Positions 14,101 through 26,671 of a stretch of DNA of 64,000 bases are shown here, one piece after another. Source of the DNA: Paraescarpia echinospica. Its lineage: Eukaryota > Annelida > Polychaeta > Sabellida > Siboglinidae. A program made the position numbers and the translations under genes. The notes under the pieces are model-generated. The model ran no database searches and was not told where the DNA came from. It saw only the letters and a program-made list of their open reading frames with translations. Location of the stretch: positions 31,597,573 to 31,661,572 of the forward strand of contig CM034534.1 of the NCBI GenBank assembly GCA_020002185.1, read 5' to 3'. Numbering within the stretch: position 1 is the first letter of the stretch; each line of letters begins with the position of its first letter.

Positions 14101-14214
14101 ATGTTCGCACAGGTAGGCTTATGTCCTTGTCGGAACAAAATGTGTGTTTATGAACATGACATCCAACTTAACATCACTTACTTAGGTCACTTAGGTTGTT
14201 TCTGACTGTAGGCG
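10661..14214. other. Gene-free, AT-rich stretch
   Basis: No exon or RNA gene was seen. It holds a few GTCACGGAAGTCAC motifs and two AAAAATCATGACCATGA motifs at about 12055 and 12228. The 76-codon frame at 12459-12689 has no recognisable motif. Confidence 0.5.
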
Positions 14215-14650
14215 GTGGCCTCGGTGGTTAGATCTGTGCTTGTTTCTTTAAAAGCTCTACAGCTTCCTGGCAAGGAGGCTTTGTAATCGTAGAGAAATTC
14301 TTCTGTTCTCCAGTGGTTATCTAGGCGGTTTTTAAATGAATTGATACTAGGTGTATTTACTACCTGTTCTGGTAAATTGTTCGAAATTTGTGTAACTCTT
14401 ATTAAAAAACTCTCCTTTCTTGTATTTACATGTGAACGTTCTTGAGCCTTTGAATAATTTCAAACTATGACCCCTTGTTCCATCCTTTATTTCACAGTCT
14501 TTGCATAACATGTCAATATTAGAAGATACATTAATATCATACTTGCTTTTTAACAGTTGATATAGTTCTATCATATCTCCGCATGTTCTTCTATATGCTA
14601 ATGTAGGGAGTTTCAACCTCTTAAGTCTTTCCTCAACTGAATATGAAACC
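14215..14650 (-). mobile_element. CR1-like LINE, C-terminal ORF2 fragment (minus)
   Basis: The minus strand reads LKLPTLAYRRTCGDMIELYQ, then a DGTRGH block, and after a frameshift NNLPEQVVNTPSINSFKNRL. These are hallmarks of the region after the reverse transcriptase domain in CR1/jockey-type ORF2. The plus-strand LINE at 27515-29110 has the matching LPSLAYRRRRGDLIQVYR block. It is 5'-truncated and frameshifted. Confidence 0.75.
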
Positions 14651-14862
14651 CCACCGATTTTTACATTTTAGCGACACACAGACAGAGAATCAGACCAATT
14701 CAGATACAGCTGTGCATTTTGCCTGCGGTGTACGTCAGACTGCAGAAGCACTGACAGTCTAGTTCTGTATCTTCGGTGACGCCAATAATTCGGACTCGGT
14801 GCGATTACACACTCCCAAAACTCATCCTAAATTCTGAAACTACCCACCCAGTGACCGAGTTA

Positions 14863-15400
<538 letters not shown>

Positions 15401-16519
15401 ACTTACCCATTGGACCTGCGGGGGTGGCACTTCAGAATTAGGGTGTCACTTCGCACAAAATGAATACACACTTTCGAAGTTTTTATTTGTTTAGCATAAT
15501 TAAGTCAATCATTTATGTGTTTAGCGTGTCATACCGACTGGAATGGTAAAAAAATCCACTAATTTGTAATAGTTTTAAAATTAGGTTTTTCATTGTATTA
15601 GCCTATCTCAACTCTGCTTGTATATTGTATACACACTGTATTTCCATTGTGTTATATGACGTATATATTGACTTTTGTATGAAAGGAACATATATTTTAT
15701 TATATTGATACCAGTGAAACAGCATTTTTTACCAAAAAAATTGCAAACCAGGAACCTGACATCATTATCTCAAAAATGACATCAGGAAGTGTTAACTATT
15801 TCTAGTTTCTGACTCCACCTACAGTACTCATGGCCTACTTTTGTAAAATATTTTATGAATCACATGTTCTTCTTCCTTTTAAAGGGCTGGGCTCTTATGA
15901 GCGTAATTAGCCCTGAGATGCATGTACAGTTGCGTTATGGTGTAGCGGCCTGTGCGCCAAATATTTAAAATCATATTAAAACTTTCGTAGATTAAAATAG
16001 TTTAAAATGCACTTTGGCATGTTCCTCAAGGTGTTGCTGGCAGTGGCTGCAGGTTGTGTAAGCTGAGTCTTTTAAAGAAGTGTTTAAGTTTTGTTGTATT
16101 TAACGAGAAACAAATTAACACTAAGTTTACTTGTACTGTGTCAGTTGATTACTAGTTAGGGCTATGCATCGCTAATATTTTATCCACTATATAACTATGT
16201 TATTAGTTATTTTCAACAACGCTAGCCACAAACAGGTTGTTGTCACAGTACTGTTTCACCCATGGAACCTCCTGCCAAACAAAGCTGTTTCTCTGGAAAA
16301 CATAATATGATTTTGAAAATATTTTATGGGGAGCAAATTTAAAGTGCAAGCACCAAACTTGTACATTTAAAGAAATTTGGTACTGTATACATAATTTTTT
16401 TTAGAAATCACCATTAGCTGACCCAGACTTATTTAAAACCAAGATAAGTAATTTTGGGTCATTAAACAAACTAGCAAAATATCCATTCTCTGGAAGGTAC
16501 TACATACATGCACACAGCA
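15401..16519. other. Intergenic, no gene seen
   Basis: AT-rich sequence between the kinase promoter and a SINE. No open frame with recognisable content. Confidence 0.5.
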
Positions 16520-16832
16520 GACAATTACTCAAAGGTAAGTTCTTATATAGTGCAGTATCCAGGCCTCAGGACTGCTTAAAGCACTTTACTGCTTGGCAGA
16601 CATGTCCAATTGAACACCATTTCGACTTTTCTGGGAAGCATCCAACCATGTTGCAATTAATGTGCGAAGACTATTCATACACAAGTACCCACCACTGTCT
16701 ATAGCCGCGTACTTGAGCAATGTAGAATAAATGAACTTGCCCAAGGTTTGAAATCACAGTATAGGATTCGAATGTAAGTTCTCTCGTTCGAGAGTCCAAA
16801 GCTTAGCCACTGCACCAATGTGTAATATTGAT
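16520..16832 (-). mobile_element. tRNA-derived SINE (copy on minus strand)
   Basis: On the minus strand it starts with a tRNA-like head: TTGGTGCAGTGGCTAAGC (A box) and ATTCGAATCC (B box). A body follows, containing TAGACAGTGGTGG and CATGGTTGGATGC. The end is TATATAAGAACTTACCTTTG. The copy at 57733-58075 on the plus strand shares the head, body and the GCTATATAAGAACTTACCTT end, so the two define a family. Confidence 0.75.
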
Positions 16833-19286
16833 GAAGATGACATAACAAGGACCAGTTGTTTGTAATGTCACATGTGTTTTCCGAGATTGTTGCAAGCTAC
16901 ATACAACATCCATAGAGCAATTAGAGAAGATTTACATCATTTGGGACAATAATAAAACAATCACACTGTATTCATAGAACTTACTTATTCACTCACTGAC
17001 ACCTTGACCGATGTAATCGTTGGGGGTACACATTTTGGATGATTTACTGACTATCTATCACTACCAGTCTCTATCTCCTGTTGCCTTTAGATTTTTGAGT
17101 ACCAACTTGGACCATTCTGTGATGTTGAACCACATCTTTCTTGGTCTTTCCCTCCTCTTTCCTCCTCTCAAGGTATCCTGTGGGATTTCTTTTGTGTTGT
17201 GGGGTGTCCATACCACCGGAGCCTTTTAAAATTATATTTACGACGGTTGTTGAGGTCCAGCCAAATCATTGATGGTGTTTCTTACAAAGTTGTTAGTCTT
17301 GTGTTCTCCGTATGATGTTTTCAAGATTCTTCGTAAACATTTCATCTCAAAAGCTTGAGTAATGGCGGGGTGAATTTTGAGACAGCAATCATGTTACGTT
17401 TCCTTTGTGGGGTCATTGACAAACCCCTGACAGTTTGGCACCCAAGATGCAAAATGTCTACGTGTAGCATGACAAATATGTAGATTCAGAAAATGGAGGA
17501 TTAAGATTGGTACGATAGAAAAATACCCATATTGAGCTTACACCCACCCGTGGAGCAATAAACCACTCATTTATGGTGGCACCATCTGGAGAACATATCG
17601 CCACCAATATGAGTCTCATATAGGAAAAACACCCTCTAGAAATGACTTTAAAATATCATTAACCTCCAAACATTTTAATTAAGCAAATAACGATAAAAGT
17701 TTATTTGAAAATGTGGTTAATTTAAAACAATTGGGTTGTCATGATGTCAGAATATATATATTGCTTCTAGTAAGTATTGGTTTATAACATAACAGACTTT
17801 GTACCTTAAAAACATAAATTATATGGTTTCCACAAAAATATGTAGAATGCAAAACAATCTAAAAAACACTAAAACAGGTGAGTAATTAAAACACAACACG
17901 TGCAGGTGTAGCCACGTAATACAAATAAATTTATACATCTTTACTTCTGTACATATGAATCACAATGAATAAAAGCATCTTCAAGTTGCATTCCGCCCGC
18001 ACTCATCCGACATACATCGACACATACTTAATAATAATACACTGGACAGTAACCATAACAATTATTCGCTGTCACGCTGATCTGCTATCAATCACACCCT
18101 GCAGAAACCTGCTATTATCCTAGCCTTCATCTGAACAACACAACTGATTCATCTGATTTGACTGTCTTGTAAACAACGAGCAAGACATTTGAGTGTCGCT
18201 TACTCAAGCCAAAGCTATTAAACCCATGCAATAAAACATGACAAGCAGACAGTGGCCACTTGAATGTGTTCCATAGCAGATGATGGTCGACTCTCAACAT
18301 ATCCGTTCTCTTACATATCAATCGATATGCTCTACCCTATGCTTTGTACATAATTACTATTGCAACAATCCACCAGTAACATAGTTTATATATATATATA
18401 TATAAATATGTACTGTAACCCTTCAAACGCTTAGCATTCTTTATTCCGCATGTGAGCAATCTCTAAAATTCGCAGTGTGACCATAATTTAATTTGCATGA
18501 TAAATAGGTAGTACATGTGACGTTTGTGCACATAATATGCATACAGCAGAACCAATCAACCAATGAAACCTGAGCAACATTTTGCTAGAAAGGTTGATTA
18601 AAACCATACGGATGATTATGAGCTCATTGTAACCATGGAAGCAAACGTTTGACGTAATATGCACGAATACAGGCTGCATGTGGCTAAGCATATATTACAG
18701 TAGATTTACACCGTAATTAACTTCATCTGGCAGTGTGCTATCGCACTGGATATGCTTATAAAATTTACATTTTAGCATGACACTCAACATTGTTGTAAGT
18801 AAACGTGTTCACTATTATTAAAATCACAGACAGATTAAACTAAAAGATATAAGTCATCCTGTAAAATAGGTTAACAATTTCCTCAAAGAAAACAACTCCA
18901 TGAGAAAGTGACTTTAAGAAACACTCCAGTAGAATCAGTAAAATGGGCTGCTACTGCCGCTATGGGACATTTGTGAAATGTCTCACGCATTGTCGGTGAA
19001 ATATCTGCCTTTGCTACAAAATCAACATATACATATGAACATTAGGAAAGTTTGAGATAAAGCATAGACTGTAACAATAAACAGGTATTATTCCATGATG
19101 TTTACAAAACGCACTTACGATCCGTACATGAAAAAAAGAATCAGCGAATGATACAATTGAATGTTATGTAAGAACGTAACATGCCGTCTGACGAAAACAA
19201 ACATGACAGATTTATCAAAATGTTCATCGCAGTTGAGGACCAAACAAACAATGATTCGCCGCAACCACCGAGTGGAAACGCCGCAT
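16833..19286. other. Intergenic / UBTD 3' UTR region
   Basis: No further coding exon was seen. The UBTD 3' UTR should extend down from 19286 on the minus strand. A candidate AATAAA polyadenylation signal (TTTATT on the plus strand) lies near 18438, but the true end cannot be fixed. A (TA)n run is at about 18378-18403. A weak match to the dispersed 130-bp repeat is near 17395-17460. Confidence 0.4.
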
Positions 19287-19705
19287 TCAGCTGATGACAC
19301 TGGTACCACCTAGTGGCTCGGCTGGTGGTGGGGGCTCCGCCACAATCACTTGCACGACAAATCCCTTTGGGATTTTTACGTCCTTAATGCGCATCCTATC
19401 ACTGAGTAGCTTACCGCTGAAGAACCAGCGTTGCGCTGCACTTTCAACACCCTCTAGTGAGTGGATTTGGCGTTTCACCTTCAGCACGCTGTCGGTGCTG
19501 TTCACTGTTAGTTTCAGGTCCTTGCCTGTTGACAGACGGAATCGGACGAGGAGGTCAACGCCCGGACTGGAGGGCGGGAGATCTTCAGCGACACAGTTGT
19601 CTGACTGTTCACTGTTCTCTTCAATGAGATTTGTTGGTACACTCAGGACGTACACTGGCAGCTGGTAACGGTTGCCCAACTCATCATAGCAGTCCATCAC
19701 CGAGC
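19287..19705 (-). CDS. UBTD: UBTD exon 3 (end of UBTD domain, ubiquitin-like domain, stop)
   Basis: The acceptor is GCAG before GCTCGG at 19705. The exon completes Gly100 and continues [16 protein letters not shown]. The ubiquitin-like fold follows and the protein ends GGTSVIS-TGA at 19287. A 124-codon frame on the opposite strand (19294-19668) is its shadow. Confidence 0.96.
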
Positions 19706-22700
19706 CTGCGACATCACAAAACGCAGGTCAGATACCGACAAGTAGAAAATTACGAATCCCAGTGTTGGATCCCATATTTAATTAATCAAAGCTAATACTT
19801 TTGATGGAAACAACTTTTAATATTTGTTGATAAAAGATTAATAAAAAACAAGATATTAAAAATTACATTTTTACCTAAAGAATTTATCTTTATTCAGCCA
19901 TACTATTTTATTATATAACATAAAGGGAATAAAAACATCTATTGCTTGAATTTATGTTATATTACATCCTGCTATCTATTTCCACGTCCACCAAGCAAAA
20001 AAATTCAATGAATTAGAAATTCCACATTTTATGCTGTACATCCGGACATTTTCGTATATGCATATTTTTGGCGCGCTTTTCAGGATGCCGAGATGTGACG
20101 TCACTTATGACTCAAACTCGCATCAGGCCGACCCTTTCCATGCATTCAGAGCATGTTTACAAGTATAGTTTTTGGGTCGAAACGAGCGTCAGAATGAGTT
20201 ATTGTGCAATTTTCCGACGTAATACAAACATTAGTCATCATAGAGGAACAAGCAGTTATCTTACGGTTCCACATGAATCCAATTTTATTCAAAACAACGT
20301 ATGCGAATGGATCTACAAGTCGACTAGGTTTCGCCGAGCTTGGGCTCGTTTTCAGAATAATTATATCGAATGCAACCAACGGGAGATAATCTACACCAAT
20401 AAACATACATAGCAAACATATAGTGTATCCAGTTACGTAAAGTAACGTGTATAATCTCATAATATCACTAGAATATCGATATATGAAGGAGTTGTACAAT
20501 TTACCTTAACAACTTAAATCAGTCAAAGAATATCCGTTGGTCCCGATAGCTCAGTGGGTAGGCGTGTTGGTTACTTGTCGTTCATTTTATAATCGGGCGA
20601 CGCCGGTTCAATCCTGATAGCATGCAAACTATTGATTTTCTTTACACTTTTTTTGTTTATGTTTTCACGAAGTAATATAAACCAAATCATTTAGTATACT
20701 ATGATGCAGTTTGTAAATAAAAAAAATGTTGTAGTAATTATTTATTCACTACAAAAATGAAAATATGGTCATTATATAACGATGTTTCTAAATTTTTTTT
20801 ATCCAAACAAATATAATGTAATGGATATATAATTTATTAATTGTAAATATATTGTACAGTAATATATTGTAATTATATATGTGAAAAAGATTGTGATCTG
20901 TCTGGATAAATACAATTTAGAAACATCGTTATATATAAAAATGACCATATTTTCATTTTTGTGGCGAATAAATAATTACTACAAAAATAAAAAAAATATT
21001 TACAAACAGTGCATCATAGTATACTAAATGATTTGGTTTATATTACTTCATGAAAACATAAACAAAAAAGTGTAAAGAAAATCAATAGTTTGCATGCTAT
21101 CAGGATTGAACCGGCGTCGCCCGATTATAAAACAAATGCCAAGGAACCAACGCGTTTACCAAGTGAGCTATCGGGGCCGGCACAAATTCTCTGACTGATT
21201 AAAGTTGTTATGATAAATTGTACAACTCCTCCTTCATACATCGATATTCTAGTGATATTATGAGATTTTACACGTTACTTTCTGTAGCTGGATACGATAT
21301 ATGTTTGCTATGTATGTATATTGGTGTACATTATCTCCCGTTGGTTGCATTCGATATAATTATTCTGAAAACGAGCCCAAGCTCGGCGAAACCTAGTCGA
21401 CTTGTATTACAAGTTGTAGGCTCATTGGCATTCATTGTTTTGAATAAAATTGAATTCATGTGGAACCGTAAGATAACTGCTTGTTCCTCTATGATGACTA
21501 GTGTTTGTATTACATCGGATTATTGCATAACAACTCATTCTGACGTTCGTTTCGACCCCAACATTATCCATGTAAACATGCTCTGAATGCATAGAAAGGG
21601 TCGGCCTGCTGCGAGTGTGAGTCATGTGTGACGTTAAGATACCACGTGATCGCCTAGCTCATTAAATTTTTATTTTCCGCGGGAATCGCTACACAGACGG
21701 GTTTAAAATCGAATTTATGCTACAAATGTATTTTTCTGTATTTTTTTAATGTTCTCGAATGTTACATGCAATATTAAACTTTCTGTACACATGGAAAACG
21801 GATTTTAGCTAATGCCTTGTTTTTATTTCCTTTAATATAATATATTATTTGTTTGATAAAAACGGGAAATATATGATTTACTTTTTTTGAGGGATGGTCC
21901 ACAAAACTACTCTTTTAACGTTTTGTAAGAATATCTCGTTACCATCATGCAAATTTATTATGTCACATGTGACCTACTTCTCTTCTATAATATAAACAGG
22001 AGCGTGGGTCTCTGATTGTTTATTTTTTTGCCTGTCCATCCAGCACGTAGCATCACTTTCACATGTATGGGGATGAAAGTGTGTAGGCGCACTAGCATTG
22101 ACATAATACACAAGACATTTCATTAAGATAGGAATAGTTTTTAAATATTAATGGATGAACAAAAAGAAGATGTTTGTTAACAAATATCACAAATGTTTAA
22201 AGAAGCATAGATGGTGTGTTGATGTGAAGAAGTAGATGCTGCTGGGCTTACAGCTTTACATGGGGCCCAGCGGCAAGGATGAGCCCAAGACAGAGGGAAC
22301 TGGAAAGAGTTTGTGCAAACCTTACGCGTCACACAGCACAGAGAAGATAAGTGGTAACTCAAAGATGATTTGTTACATATATCTAAATATACTACAGTTG
22401 TCTAATTTCATGCGTATCATTGTGCGCAGTGCTGATATACCCAACGGTAGTCCATGTTCTGAAACCTGAAATGTTGACAAAGCAGATACACATTGTTACA
22501 TCTACCAAACATTTTCTGATGGAATGCCATTTTTAATCTTTATATACATTCTTTGTGTATGTTGTGCTGAACGACTCAGCTCTTATGCAACTACTGAGTG
22601 GGAACGTGATCATAATCCATTGTTGGGTAAATGTAACTTGGAATTGTGAATGACGACTTTGTTAGCATCACGTCATGTAGATGGGATAGATGAGACAAGT

Positions 22701-25700
22701 GTCTCCTAATGGCATGTAGTAACAGTTTTATTATTATATGGTAAAAGGAATAATTAATTATCTCTGATGCAAATACAGTAGCACCCATCTTGAGCGGCCA
22801 TCCTTCCTGCAGTGGTATTTTGTTATACTGTATATATAAGGGTGACCCTCTACATCTATTCAGCCCCATACATTCCACACAGGACACCAATCACACAATA
22901 TATATATTGTTTTGTATGGATTTATCGACAAGAGGGATTGTTTTAATGACAAACCATTTAATGTGCACACCAGGGGCTTAGCCAGAGACCTGTCTGCCCA
23001 TCTTCAAGACTGGCAGATGATTGGCCAAGACGGTAATTACAAACTGATAAGATCATAAGACTGATGGAATTTAGAATGGGCCAGCTGGACACCATATTTA
23101 TACTAATAGTTCCAAGTCTAGGGGCCCACATTAATGACTATCATTGGCACAACTGGTAGTGAAACAAATCTAATGGATCAGTATTAATTAAATAAATGGC
23201 ATATTAATTACATAAATGGCTGAAGTGGCACGGATTTGTCGTTGAAAAACTAAACAGGCCAACAACTGTGAGTAATTGTTGTGAATGGCTTCCATGCAAA
23301 CCGTTCTCATGCATGCTAAAAGGCACACTTTTGATTAATTCAAGACTGGCCAAAAATTATTTCTGGCTAAGAGCCTGATGCACACTACAACGGAAATATG
23401 TCTGCTCAAGAACGGGACTACTGTATGAAAACATTAAATATTATTCCAATGTAACTAACACAAATTACTTTTAAAAAGTACACTTTCTTGATTACCCTGT
23501 CTACATACCATTAGGGAGAGAGATATTTGCTCCATCAACAATAGCTTGTGCAAGTGCATAATCCCCTGCCTCCAGCTGGTATGCTGCTTCCTTTAATGCA
23601 TCCCAAATTTCCTTGCGCCCCTCAAATGCTGGTGCTGTGTCCCAGAATTCATCACGTTTGCTGCGGAGCTGTCCTTCTGTAAGTGGCACATCACTTTTCC
23701 ATTTAGGCTTGTCTGGGTTCAATGGCTGATTTCTCCCAATCGATACTGTCAAACAGAGAAAGAAGATGATCATATATATATTGATAAGACATGCATACAT
23801 TATCTAGTGTCTTTTTCGGCTTCCCTAAATTCATAGAGATTACATCAAAATATAATCAACTATGAATAAACTTATGATCATTACCAGGTACTTATTATTA
23901 GTACCAATTATTCATTCTAGAGGTTAATTGCATGTGACAAGGAACTTCCAAAGGCAACTAATTTTCCAATATGATCATGCACAAGATTTTTAAAATGCTT
24001 GAATAGTATTTCCAACTTTTTTAATTTGATCTTACAATTATTCAACATTCAAGCTTGCACTATAGTGCACTAGATACAATTTGAAGAATTTCATAATTAA
24101 ATCTACATTACAAAACAGTTTGTTATCTGTTTGTTTGTGCCCCCACATCTCTGTCAGTTTTGCATGTACCGGGCTGAAATTGTGCATGTTATCTAGCAGG
24201 CCCATTGAGATGGTTCGTAGTTCCTCCAGTATAAAACAAAATGCAAAAGTTGTTAAATTGTTATTATTTATTTTAATAAAATCCCAAAACATAAACCACA
24301 ATAAACACATAAAGTCCAAAGTACCGTTTGATGATAAATGTTTCTCAAAATATTCTCAACTCCAAATCCTGTGTATCCATGAAGTAAATGAATGATAAAA
24401 TGTTGAATGAATTACAGTTAAAAGTATGGTGTTAGTTCACTTACGAATTTCCTGAACAGAAGTGGTAATCTATACAACTGGCATGATGGCATCCCACCGA
24501 GGATGTCAAATATATGTGCAATACCAACCCTGGATATACAGAGTAGTTAATAAATTATATAATAATAATATGGTCAACTTTGTTCTGCACTGTAGGAAGC
24601 AAGGAAGTGCAGACAAACATCCTTGTCATTTAGCTGTAGCATGTAGAAGGAAAATCAATTTAATTACAATACAAGAACTGCACATTAACTAAGTATATAA
24701 TGGTACATGTTAATAACATGCACAATGTAGTGAGGGTTTTTATAGTAAATATTTAGTGAATAATGTACATTGTAAACTTATCTTGTATTACATAATTTAA
24801 TGTCCCTACATTAATTTGTTTAACTATTGAATTTATCTGCTTCCTTCTTCTAAAAAAGTGCTAGCTTTTCCATATTTGCTTTTCTTGAAATATTTTGCTC
24901 ATCTCCTGCTGCTAAATTTACATTTGGCAGGTACCAATGCATGATGATTGTATTTTCTCCCTGAGTGAGTGATATCATGGCTCATGAGTATTAACTTAAG
25001 GAACATAATATTAAATATTTTCTTTAATAAAAATAGTTTAGCATAAATTTGTATGATCATACATGCTTAACTAAGTTTATGTGTTCCTTGTATGATGTGA
25101 CTTCTATGGTAAATCAGCGTGACTTCTTTGACAGACTTTACCCACTACAATAAAGCACTTACATTATACATTAGGTATGCCTTAGTTACTGTAATTGTAG
25201 CAGATTCATAAACATATCAAGTATTTCTACATTAGGTATTTCCTAGGAAATAAGAACCAAATACTTGTGTGGCGTGACTTCCGTAACAAATTAGCGTGAT
25301 TTCTGTGACAGACCTTGCGGTAGATTTCCTAACTACATTAAAGCATTTACATTATACATTAGACCAGCCCTATTTAGCTTTGTATTAGGGGATTTACAAA
25401 CAAAGGATTTTTTTCTAAACTATATTTCCCAGGAAACAAAACAAAATAATTACTTTTATGACTTCAGTGACATCAAAATGAGGTAGATTGCACCTTCTCG
25501 GCTCAAGAAACTGTGAGTAACTGTCAGACCAAATGCGCTTTGCTGCAATAGTGTTGCCAGTTGGCTATTTACAGCTGCTAATTTTAGTCTGACCAAATGA
25601 CGCTTTCCATGGAAAACTCATTGTCCAAAAACTATGTGCATTTGCTATATTTTAGGGTATTCTGATGGGTGTGTCATCCTGGACCTTGGCGATAGGAAGG

Positions 25701-26671
25701 AAGTTACATATCCATGGGATATTTCAAATTGATTACCCCCAAATATCCACCTTTGTAACAAGTTCCTGTTTTTAACTCCTGGTGACATTAAAAAAAAAAT
25801 AGTATGGTGTATACGTTAGCTTGGAATGGCTGATATAAATTATCATATTTTGTCAACTAGTGGTTGCTCACTGGCAGGCAGTGTCTACATTAAAGTGACA
25901 GTGTGCAGTTTTATGTATCATACACATTTAATTACTAAAAGAATAGTTAGAGTGTTATGTTAACCTTTGGAGACAGAGCAAGATCGCGTTTGTTTATAAA
26001 TATAAATGTCCTTTTGACATACATGTAATAAAAAGTTTTAAATAATTTAGTTGACATTTTGTCAATGATGTTGTGTACCCATTATGATGGTTCTAGTTAT
26101 TTCCTGAGCTCTGCAACATTCTATTAACTAACTAGTTGGTATATATTGTGGCTACAATGTTATATAGTCTTGAATGATCTCATTCAAGTAACTAGTAGAA
26201 ATATTTTTTTTAAGAATAACAGTTAGGAATGTGAAATAGCTTAGTGCAACATGTACAAACTGAGGAAATACTATTACCATACTAGTCTATAGTTATAACT
26301 ACTAATAAATTAAATTTTACATGATAAAAAATTATGACATGCCATTTAAGTTTTAACAATGGATAATATAACAGGCTAATCAGGGAAAATAAAAAAAGTT
26401 TATGTTTTGTTAGTAACAATGTTAATTAGACAGGTCTAATGATCAGCTGAGCTGCGTCTCTTAGGCTTTAAGTTTAGTCCAGACGCTGTGAAGAACAAAG
26501 CTGAAAAACTGAAATTCTTAACCCAACTCTGAATGGGTCTGAACTGAAGTCAAGAACTTCTGCAAAACAACTGGATCAGACAAAATCGGGATCCCAACCT
26601 GCTCCCATACCATCAGAGGAGTCGCCGTTTGGAGAGGAACCATCACGAGGGGATCCAAGACAACCTCCCAT
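19287..26671 (-). CDS. UBTD: Ubiquitin domain-containing protein UBTD1/2 orthologue, complete (join of 3 exons)
   Basis: Joining 26671-26611, 23745-23509 and 19705-19287 gives 717 nt, or 238 residues plus TGA; vertebrate UBTD1/2 are about 227-234. Residues 1-20 form a short Gly/Ser-rich tail starting MGGC, a likely N-myristoylation (and perhaps palmitoylation) signal. About 21-125 is the UBTD N-terminal domain, with [20 protein letters not shown] and [14 protein letters not shown] almost unchanged from vertebrates. About 151-222 is a ubiquitin-like domain ([31 protein letters not shown]). No C-terminal Gly-Gly processing site is present. In vertebrates UBTD proteins bind E2/E3 ubiquitin enzymes and affect p53 and YAP turnover. 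Both introns are phase 1 with GT-AG ends. The gene is head to head with MMS19. Confidence 0.96.
20146..20499 (-). other. Open frame of 117 codons in left fold-back arm (unknown)
   Basis: The frame starts [14 protein letters not shown] and has a hydrophobic stretch around residues 20-50 that could span a membrane. It is not recognised. The right arm carries the partner frame with in-frame length differences in the middle, where [12 protein letters not shown] faces a version four residues longer. Either a once-coding element or chance in a recent duplication. Confidence 0.3.
20539..20621 (+). repeat. tRNA-like block in left fold-back arm
   Basis: It reads GTCCCGATAGCTCAGTGGG (A-box-like), then GCCGGTTCAATCC (B-box-like), ending CTGATAGC. 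Spacing and stems do not fit a functional tRNA, since the anticodon arm is not convincing. A tRNA-derived SINE-type promoter is more likely. Confidence 0.55.
21096..21180 (-). repeat. tRNA-like block in right fold-back arm
   Basis: The inverted partner of the block at 20539-20621: on the minus strand CCCCGATAGCTCACTTGG and GCCGGTTCAATCC. It differs at several sites in the first half. Confidence 0.55.
21218..21586 (+). other. Open frame of 122 codons in right fold-back arm (unknown)
   Basis: Partner of the frame in the left arm, starting [15 protein letters not shown]. The C-terminal parts align ([15 protein letters not shown] in both). No family is recognised. Confidence 0.3.
21639..23508. 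other. Rest of UBTD intron 2
   Basis: No exon or RNA gene recognised. Unique-looking AT-rich sequence. Confidence 0.5.
23509..23745 (-). CDS. UBTD: UBTD exon 2 (core of UBTD domain)
   Basis: The acceptor is TTTGACAG before TATCGATTGG at 23745; the donor after CCTAATG is GTATGT. The exon encodes residues 21-100, including [20 protein letters not shown] and [15 protein letters not shown]. It is nearly identical to vertebrate UBTD1/2, where this region forms the conserved N-terminal ubiquitin-binding-like domain. Confidence 0.97.
24447..24606 (+). repeat. Segment B, copy 2
   Basis: It starts GAATTTCCTGAACAGAAG and ends near GTAGGAAGCAAGG, matching 10501-10660 in the same orientation. It directly abuts an inverted segment A. 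Confidence 0.7.
24607..25850 (-). repeat. Segment A, copy 2 (inverted) in UBTD intron 1
   Basis: Reverse complement of 9255-10500, with anchors ACAAACATCCTTGTC at its left end, GTATTTCCTAGGAAATA near 25238, ATATCCATGGGATAT near 25708, and TTAGCTTGGAATGGCTGATA at its right end. No gene content. Confidence 0.75.
26611..26671 (-). CDS. UBTD: UBTD exon 1 (start codon, N-terminal tail)
   Basis: This 61-nt coding exon is easily missed. It reads [20 protein letters not shown] plus one base of codon 21, then the donor GTATGG at 26610. MGGC-GS followed by a Ser/Gly-rich tail matches the start of UBTD2. Phase 1 joins exactly to exon 2. The surrounding 75-codon frame in another register (26518-26742) is a shadow. 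Confidence 0.93.

Larger units (their letters stand above)
20092..21638. mobile_element. Fold-back (inverted-repeat) element in UBTD intron 2
   Basis: Two arms of roughly 720-740 bp (20092-20811 and 20899-21638) are imperfect reverse complements around an AT-rich loop. Anchors are GGCCGACCC near both outer ends, the CGATATTCTAGTGATATTA stretch, the tRNA-like block, and AAACATCGTTATAT near the centre. Each arm holds a matching short open frame. No transposase is present. A target duplication could not be defined. It is probably a non-autonomous DNA transposon or an inverted pair of one element. Confidence 0.8.

Noticed and set aside
19294..19668. 124-codon plus-strand frame
   Set aside because: Antisense shadow of UBTD exon 3.
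20539..20621. Functional tRNA gene
   Set aside because: A and B boxes are present, but the acceptor and anticodon stems do not pair convincingly and length is off. It is embedded in a fold-back element with an inverted, diverged partner.
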